Source of the DNA: Planctomycetota bacterium
Lineage (GTDB): Bacteria > Planctomycetota > Phycisphaerae > Phycisphaerales > SM1A02
Reading direction: 5' to 3'
Assembly (NCBI GenBank): GCA_009924765.1
Contig: RFQW01000008.1
Location: 1 to 13,758 of the forward strand
DNA: 13,758 nt
The notes beneath the pieces are model-generated. The model did not search any database. It was not told the DNA's origin and worked only from the letters and a program-made list of their open reading frames with translations. A program made the translations under genes and the position numbers. Below, piece after piece: positions 6,140 through 13,758 of this stretch. How positions within the stretch are numbered: the first letter of the stretch is position 1; each line of letters begins with the position of its first letter.

Positions 6140-6212
6140 GCGCAGCCATCTTCGATTTCACGCATTAATCGCAGCGGTTCCTCGGCAGGAACCGCGTCGG
6201 CGTTGGCTGCGC
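6140..6212 (+). promoter_or_regulatory. Potential three-way-junction RNA leader of rpoB
   Basis: Three perfectly complementary helices fit together. A 9-bp closing stem pairs GCGCAGCCA (6140-6148) with TGGCTGCGC (6204-6212). Inside it, CGATT (6153-6157) pairs with AATCG (6167-6171), and GCGGTTCC (6174-6181) pairs with GGAACCGC (6188-6195) around the loop TCGGCA. The closing stem ends 9 nt before the rpoB Shine-Dalgarno (GGAG 6222-6225), so the fold could influence translation initiation or transcript stability. It matches no leader family I can name, and no ligand can be inferred. It could be fortuitous pairing in GC-rich DNA; conservation of the pairing would decide. Confidence 0.4.
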
Positions 6213-6234
6213 AAACATCTTGGAGCACGGACCC

Positions 6235-10068
<3,834 letters not shown>

Positions 10069-10129
10069 TTCAAGCAACGCAACGCATCCGTTCCAGATCC
10101 GAACTTCAGCGACACACGAGACCATCGCC

Positions 10130-13100
10130 ATGACCATCGCAAGCGACAACGTCTACGACCGCGTGAACGACTACGGAGCCGTCCGCATCAGCCTCGCAGG
10201 CCCCAACGACATCCGTTCGTGGAGCTTCGGCGAGGTGAAGAAGCCCGAGACCATCAACTACCGCACCTACCGTCCGGAGCGTGATGGTCTGTTCTGCGAG
10301 CGCATCTTCGGACCGGAGCGCGACTACGAGTGCGCCTGCGGCAAGTACAAGGGCACCAAGTACAAGGGCATCATCTGCGACCGTTGCGGCGTGAAGGTGA
10401 CTCACAGCCGCGTGCGCCGCAAGCGCATGGGCCACATCAACCTGGCCGCCCCCGTGGTGCACATCTGGTTCTTCAAGGCCATGCCCAGCCGTCTGGGCAA
10501 CCTGCTCGAGATGAAGACCAGCGACCTGGAGAAGGTCGTGTACTTCCAGGATTACGTGGTGATCGATCCCGGCAGCACGGATCTGGAGTTCAAGCAGGTC
10601 CTCACCGAAGAAGAGAAGAACGCCGCCGTGGACAAGCACGGCCCCGCCGCCTTCACCGCCATGATGGGCGCCGAGGCGATCCGCGAACTCCTCTCCCCTC
10701 TCAAGCTCGACCTGCATGAGCTCAGCGACGAGCTGCGCGTGAAGCTGGCCGAGACCAAGAGCAAGCAGAAGCAGAAGGACTACTCCAAGCGCCTGAAGCT
10801 GGTGGAGCAGATCAAGGGCAGCAGCAACGATCCGCAGTGGATGGTGCTCGATGTGGTGCCGGTGATCCCGCCCGACCTGCGTCCGCTGGTCATGCTGGAG
10901 AGCGGCAACTTCGCCACCAGCGATCTGAACGACCTGTACCGTCGCATCATCAACCGCAACAACCGCCTGAAGAAGCTGATGGACCTCAACGCGCCCGAGG
11001 TCATCGTGCGCAACGAGAAGCGCATGCTGCAGCAGGCCGTGGATGCGTTGTTCGACAACGGCCGCTGCCGCCGCCCCGTGCTGGGCAGCAGCAACCGTCC
11101 GCTGAAGTCCATCACCGACATGATCAAGGGCAAGCAGGGTCGCTTCCGCGAGAACCTGCTCGGCAAGCGCGTCGACTACTCGGCGCGTTCGGTCATCGTC
11201 GTGGGTCCCGAGCTCAAGCTGCACCAGTGCGGCCTGCCGAAGAAGATCGCGCTGGAGCTGTTCCAGCCCTTCATCATCCGCAAGCTGAAGGAGCGTGGCC
11301 TGGCCGACACCATCAAGAGCGCCAAGCGCATGCTGGAGCGCCGCGAGATCGAGGTGTGGGACGTGCTCGAGGAGGTCATCAAGAACCACCCCGTGCTGCT
11401 GAACCGCGCCCCCACCCTTCACCGCATGGGCATTCAGGCCTTCGAGCCGGTGCTGGTCGAAGGCAACGCCATCAAGATCCATCCGCTCGTCTGCACCGGC
11501 TACAACGCCGACTTCGACGGTGACCAGATGGCCGTCCACCTGCCGCTGTCGCTCGAGGCGCAGGCCGAAGCGCACGTGCTCATGATGAGCACGCACAACA
11601 TCTTCAGTCCCGCCAACGGCAACCCCATCGTCAGTCCTTCGCAGGACATCGTGATGGGCGTGTACTTCCTGACGGTGACGCAGTCCGAGCCGCCAGTGGC
11701 GCTTGACCGCTACATCGAGGGCGCCGCGGACTTCACGGCCGAAGAGCTGAAGTCGCTGCGCTCCCTGCCCCGCTTCGCGCATCCGCACGAGGCGATCCTG
11801 GCGTGGGAGACCGGCAAGGTGGATTACCACCAGTGGATCGAGGTTCGCCTCGACCGCTTCAGCGAGCTGGTGCTCGAGGCCGGCAAGGCCAGCAAGGCCA
11901 TGAAGAGTCGTCGCACCATCACCACGGTGGGTCGCCTGCTGTTCAACGAGATCCTTCCCCACGGCATGCCGTTCTACAACTGCACGCTGGGCAAGAAGGG
12001 TGCCGCCAAGGTGATCGACGACACCTTCCGCCGCAACGGCAAGGCCGCCACCATCCGCCTGCTGGACGCGATGAAGGAGACGGGCTTCCGCTACAGCACC
12101 CGCAGCGGTCTCAGCTTCGGCGTGACCGATCTTCGCGTGCCCGGCGACAAGCAGAAGCTGCTCGACGAGGCCGAGAAGAAGGTCGGCAAGTCGCAGCGCC
12201 AGTACGAGAGCGGCGCCATCACCGATCAGGAGCGTCGCAACCAGGTGCTCGAGGCGTGGGCCAAGTGCCGCAACGACGTCAGCGAACTGCTGATGACCAC
12301 CCTCAAGAACGACTGGCGCGACGCGGATGGCACCCCCATCCCGACGCCGGCGAAGGGCACTGTTCCGCCCAAGGGCGCGAAGCAGTACCTCAACTCGGTG
12401 TTCCTCTTCGCGGACTCGGGCGCTCGCGGCAACAAGAGCCAGATGCAGCAGCTCGCAGGCATGCGCGGCCTCATGGCCAAGCCGAGCGGCGAGATCATCG
12501 AGACGCCCATCAAGGCGAACTTCCGCGAAGGCCTGAAGGTGCTCGAGTACTTCAGCTCCACCCACGGCGCCCGCAAGGGTCTGGCCGACACCGCGCTCAA
12601 GACCGCCGACTCGGGCTACCTCACGCGCAAGCTGTGCGATGTGGCGCAGAGCGTGACCGCGGCCGACAAGGACTGCGGCACCAAGCGAGGCATCCCGAAG
12701 CACGCCGTGATGAAGGGCGAGGACGTGGAAGTGCCGCTGCGCGACGTGATCATGGGTCGAACGGCGCTGGCCAACCTGGTGGATCCGCGCACCGACAAGC
12801 TGATCGTGGAGGCCGGCCAGATGATCGACGCCGGCGTGGCCCGCGAGATCGAGGGCTTCCTCGGCGAGGACGGCGTGTTCCAGGTGCGCAGTCCGCTCAC
12901 CTGCGAAAGTGAACAGGGCATCTGCACCCGCTGCTACGGCATGGATCTGTCCACCGGCAAGCAGGTGGAACAGGGCATGGCCGTCGGCATCATCGCGGCG
13001 CAGAGCATCGGTGAGCCGGGTACCCAGCTCACCATGCGCACCTTCCACACGGGCGGCATCGCCTACACCACCGCTGCGGAGAGCCAGTACAAGGCCTCCA

Positions 13101-13758
13101 ACCCCGGCGTGGTGGAGATGGTGGATTGCAACGAGGTGGAATTCGACGGCAGCTTCGTGGTGCTGAAGAAGACGGGCCTGCTGCGCGTCCGCGACGCGAA
13201 GGGTCGCGAACTGGACAGCTTCAAGGTTCCCTACGGCTCGCGTCTGCAGGCGAAGCCGGGCGAGACCGTGAAGAAGGGCCAGCTGCTGCTCGAGTGGGAT
13301 CCGCACAAGACGCCGATCCTCAGCGAGAAGAGCGGCACGGTGCACTTCGAGGACATCGTCGTCGGCGAGACGATCAAGATCGAGGAGAAGACCGGCGGCG
13401 TCCGCGAGACCATCGTGATCGAGCACAAGGGCGAGCGCCATCCGCGAATCGAGGTGCGCTCGGCCGACGGCCAGATCCTGGACTTCCACCACTTGCCGGC
13501 CAAGGCCCGCATCGAGGTGAAGGACGGCGACATGGTGCAGGCCGGCCAGCCGCTGGCACAGACCCCCAAGGAGTCCGCACGCAGCGCCGACATCGTCGGT
13601 GGTCTGCCGCGCGTCACCGAGGTGTTCGAGGCCCGCAAGCCGAAGGAACCCGCCGTGCTCGCCGAGATCGGTGGCGTGGTGGAACTGCTGTCGGACAAGC
13701 GCAAGGGCAAGATGACCATCCGCGTGGTGGGCGAGGGCGAAGTCGCCGTCGAGCACCA
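10130..13758 (+). CDS. rpoC: DNA-directed RNA polymerase subunit beta' (3'-truncated by window edge)
   Basis: Beta' carries the catalytic magnesium site of RNA polymerase. The frame is open from the ATG to the last base, with 1209 residues visible and roughly 200 more expected. The first zinc site is C68, C70, C83, C86 (E-C-A-C-G-K ... I-C-D-R-C-G-V). The catalytic loop N-A-D-F-D-G-D has D461, D463 and D465. The bridge helix starts near residue 798 (F-R-E-G-L-K-V-L-E-Y-F). The second zinc site is C849, C925, C932, C935. The trigger loop starts at M969-R-T-F-H-T-G-G. It is interrupted by a beta-rich insertion (about residues 980-1150, with V-P-Y-G and W-D-P-H) resembling the proteobacterial SI3 module, before the usual G-G-L-P-R-V-T-E-V-F-E-A-R. 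The start has only a weak purine stretch (GAGA, 10118-10121) as ribosome binding site. It is cotranscribed with rpoB by spacing. The visible part has no TTA, CTA or TCA codons. Confidence 0.98.
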   Translation, partial: MTIASDNVYDRVNDYGAVRISLAGPNDIRSWSFGEVKKPETINYRTYRPERDGLFCERIFGPERDYECACGKYKGTKYKGIICDRCGVKVTHSRVRRKRMGHINLAAPVVHIWFFKAMPSRLGNLLEMKTSDLEKVVYFQDYVVIDPGSTDLEFKQVLTEEEKNAAVDKHGPAAFTAMMGAEAIRELLSPLKLDLHELSDELRVKLAETKSKQKQKDYSKRLKLVEQIKGSSNDPQWMVLDVVPVIPPDLRPLVMLESGNFATSDLNDLYRRIINRNNRLKKLMDLNAPEVIVRNEKRMLQQAVDALFDNGRCRRPVLGSSNRPLKSITDMIKGKQGRFRENLLGKRVDYSARSVIVVGPELKLHQCGLPKKIALELFQPFIIRKLKERGLADTIKSAKRMLERREIEVWDVLEEVIKNHPVLLNRAPTLHRMGIQAFEPVLVEGNAIKIHPLVCTGYNADFDGDQMAVHLPLSLEAQAEAHVLMMSTHNIFSPANGNPIVSPSQDIVMGVYFLTVTQSEPPVALDRYIEGAADFTAEELKSLRSLPRFAHPHEAILAWETGKVDYHQWIEVRLDRFSELVLEAGKASKAMKSRRTITTVGRLLFNEILPHGMPFYNCTLGKKGAAKVIDDTFRRNGKAATIRLLDAMKETGFRYSTRSGLSFGVTDLRVPGDKQKLLDEAEKKVGKSQRQYESGAITDQERRNQVLEAWAKCRNDVSELLMTTLKNDWRDADGTPIPTPAKGTVPPKGAKQYLNSVFLFADSGARGNKSQMQQLAGMRGLMAKPSGEIIETPIKANFREGLKVLEYFSSTHGARKGLADTALKTADSGYLTRKLCDVAQSVTAADKDCGTKRGIPKHAVMKGEDVEVPLRDVIMGRTALANLVDPRTDKLIVEAGQMIDAGVAREIEGFLGEDGVFQVRSPLTCESEQGICTRCYGMDLSTGKQVEQGMAVGIIAAQSIGEPGTQLTMRTFHTGGIAYTTAAESQYKASNPGVVEMVDCNEVEFDGSFVVLKKTGLLRVRDAKGRELDSFKVPYGSRLQAKPGETVKKGQLLLEWDPHKTPILSEKSGTVHFEDIVVGETIKIEEKTGGVRETIVIEHKGERHPRIEVRSADGQILDFHHLPAKARIEVKDGDMVQAGQPLAQTPKESARSADIVGGLPRVTEVFEARKPKEPAVLAEIGGVVELLSDKRKGKMTIRVVGEGEVAVEH

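Noticed and set aside
6220..6234. An upstream TTG start for rpoB (five extra residues)
   Set aside because: The Shine-Dalgarno GGAG at 6222-6225 would lie inside the coding region, while it is correctly spaced for the ATG at 6235.
10069..10129. A terminator or promoter between rpoB and rpoC
   Set aside because: Only a weak 4-bp GTTC/GAAC stem (10090-10104) is visible and no T-tract follows. The 61-nt gap looks like an ordinary intra-operon spacer.
10106..13756. A 1216-codon open frame on the minus strand opposite rpoC
   Set aside because: It has the same cause as the frame opposite rpoB: it is codon-aligned with rpoC and has a low-complexity His/Ala/Leu-rich composition. The sense strand encodes an unmistakable beta' subunit.

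Overview
The window is high-GC bacterial DNA with every recognised gene on the + strand. It most likely comes from a planctomycete, probably class Phycisphaerae. The basis is two secreted proteins with calcium-loop tails of the D-L-D-G-x-G-x-[VI]-D-x-x-D kind, which are common in that group, together with a Gram-negative-type RNA polymerase. This assignment is inference; no rRNA gene is present to confirm it.

Positions 1-3541 hold two tandem paralogous genes for secreted zinc metalloproteases. The first is cut by the window edge and keeps only its last 380 residues. The second is complete: signal peptide, M12B-like propeptide, metzincin catalytic domain with HEIGHNMSARH, Ig-like domain, PA14 domain and a paired EF-hand/dockerin-like tail. 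The shared 380 residues align end to end without a gap.

Positions 3573-5995 are the stalk and L1-arm ribosomal protein operon: a promoter, a leader with possible hairpins, rplK (L11), rplA (L1), rplJ (L10) and rplL (L7/L12), closed by a strong Rho-independent terminator. Spacing is tight (4 and 16 nt) except for 100 nt before rplL, which carries a perfect 7-bp hairpin.

Positions 5917-6234, between rplL and rpoB, are the most unusual stretch. In order they hold a hairpin starting right after the rplL stop, the terminator, a long REP-like palindrome abutting its T-tract, a candidate promoter, and a leader that can fold into a three-way junction just upstream of the rpoB ribosome binding site. 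rpoB (6235-10068) and rpoC (10130 to the window end, truncated) follow and encode the beta and beta' subunits of RNA polymerase.

The gene order rplKAJL-rpoBC is the classical bacterial one. Here secE-nusG is not upstream of rplK, and the ribosomal and polymerase parts look transcriptionally separated. I see no defence system, CRISPR array, tRNA, rRNA or transposase gene. The best candidates for something undescribed are the RNA structures and the palindrome between rplL and rpoB; they are predictions made by eye.
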